A program made the position numbers and the translations under genes. This document shows positions 63,327-64,000 of a stretch of DNA of 64,000 bases, piece after piece (the first letter of the stretch is position 1; every line of letters begins with the position of its first letter). This DNA is from Phallusia mammillata (lineage: Eukaryota; Chordata; Ascidiacea; Phlebobranchia; Ascidiidae), in the NCBI GenBank assembly GCA_003260075.1, contig QLIY01000737.1, forward strand, positions 18,520 to 82,519, read 5' to 3'. The notes under the pieces are model-generated. The model had not been told where the DNA came from and did not search any database. It worked only from the letters and a program-made list of their open reading frames with translations.

Positions 63327-63772
63327 TTAAACGTTCGGTGTTGTTAAAACGACTGGCTCGTCGTTCCGCAGGGAAACCTGCAATCAAAATTTCGAACAAC
63401 TCTTGTTTGCGTGTTATTGGAGTCTTTTAATATTGGAAGCAAAGCCGCGCTGAAACTACTTAAAAAAATAAATATTTTATATGATTTCTATGGGCCATTG
63501 CCATGCTTATCATTCTGGGTTTTCAGTCAAAACACAAAGCTTGTTACACATTTTTTTCACCATGTAACTACTAAAAATTACTAACCATGTCGGTGTCTTC
63601 CAGATCGTTCAACTCCTCGAGCATTTCCAATCGAAGCACAGTAGCCGTAGTGAAATCTTGGTAATTTTGTATCGGAGCTTGATTGCATGTTTTGGGAGTC
63701 CCTGCCACACCTAGGTCATTGAGGTCGTTAAAGACGTTACTCGAAATAACTGAGGTACCGACAGAGGTGAAT
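63327..63772 (-). CDS. 3' end of an unidentified minus-strand gene
   Basis: An exon from about 63772 to 63586 reads VFNDLNDLGVAGTPKTC and VLRLEMLEELNDLEDTDM, then GTTAGT donor. The next exon, 63377 downward (acceptor 'gattgcag'), continues in phase 0 as VSLRNDEPVVLTTPNV and stops at 63327. In another frame the second exon is open to 63298. Acidic and polar, with no recognised domain. The 5' boundary of the first exon is uncertain and further exons would lie near or beyond the window edge. Confidence 0.5.
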
Positions 63773-63835
63773 ACTTTTGTTTTTATTAGTGATTGAATTA
63801 TTTAGGAACACTAGGCTATATACACGGACTTATTC

Positions 63836-63907
63836 AATCAAAAACGTAACTGCCAGAGAACGTGTATATAAAGAATACATCACATTCTGGCAGTTATGTT
63901 TTTGATT
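63836..63907. repeat. 21-bp inverted repeat (hairpin)
   Basis: 'atcaaaaacgtaactgccag' and 'ctggcagttatgtttttgat' face each other across a ~28-bp spacer, with one mismatch. It may be the core of a small foldback element. Confidence 0.75.
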
Positions 63908-64000
63908 AGTTTTAATTATTGTTTTATGACTAATGTCTACGTCTTATTCTACATTAATTATTCTGTGTATTATCTATGTAGGCTACTACTGGCAAGTTTT

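Overview
The window looks like nuclear DNA of an invertebrate chordate, most likely an ascidian of the Ciona type. The evidence is AT-rich sequence, small multi-exon genes with GT-AG introns, a tRNA-headed SINE, hAT/Harbinger/piggyBac-type repeats, and animal-only domain combinations (selectin-like CCP membrane proteins; a cIAP-like BIR-UBA-RING protein). The species call is inference; the coding calls come from hand-joined exons with matching splice phases.

1-15 kb: three paralogous genes (A +, B -, C +) for small single-pass, type II-oriented membrane proteins. All have the same six-exon plan and phases (1,1,1,0,0): a cytoplasmic tail with an acidic di-leucine motif, one membrane helix, one six-cysteine selectin-like CCP domain split over two exons, and a cysteine-rich C-terminus of unknown family. 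A broken copy of the last exon of C lies at 28.4-28.6 kb.

16-63 kb: a cluster of genes built from pieces of one inhibitor-of-apoptosis (IAP) gene. The complete member (gene E, +, 49.0-62.2 kb, about 26 exons) reads: novel N-terminal module with a CPG-x3-FRG-x-KCDP motif, a helical module, BIR1 (variant zinc spacing), a damaged BIR2, canonical BIR3, UBA, acidic linker, RING. Gene D (+, 21.8-26.5 kb) has the N-module, a frame-damaged BIR-tail relic and the helical module, but no RING. Genes X1 (-, 18.1-16.5 kb) and X2 (-, 37.3-31.2 kb) have the helical module followed by the variant BIR and half of a second BIR. An isolated leucine-rich-repeat exon sits in the X2 intron in compatible phase. Near the right end is part of an unidentified minus-strand gene.

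Mobile DNA includes a Harbinger-type transposase at 19-20 kb, two intact hAT-type MITEs with perfect 8-bp target duplications, a long-inverted-repeat MITE at 42.8-43.1 kb, a piggyBac-like end and several SINE copies.

Assembly warning: runs of about 10 C (left part) or about 10 G (right part) fall where the flanking sequence is repeated, and longer C/G runs (33-98) interrupt exons. They behave like contig joins or gaps written as bases, so the poly-Pro/poly-Gly tracts, duplicated exons and missing half of BIR2 are probably not biology. Single Ns (20114, 27469, 30647, 36143) and one 565-bp N block (34963-35527) mark further joins.
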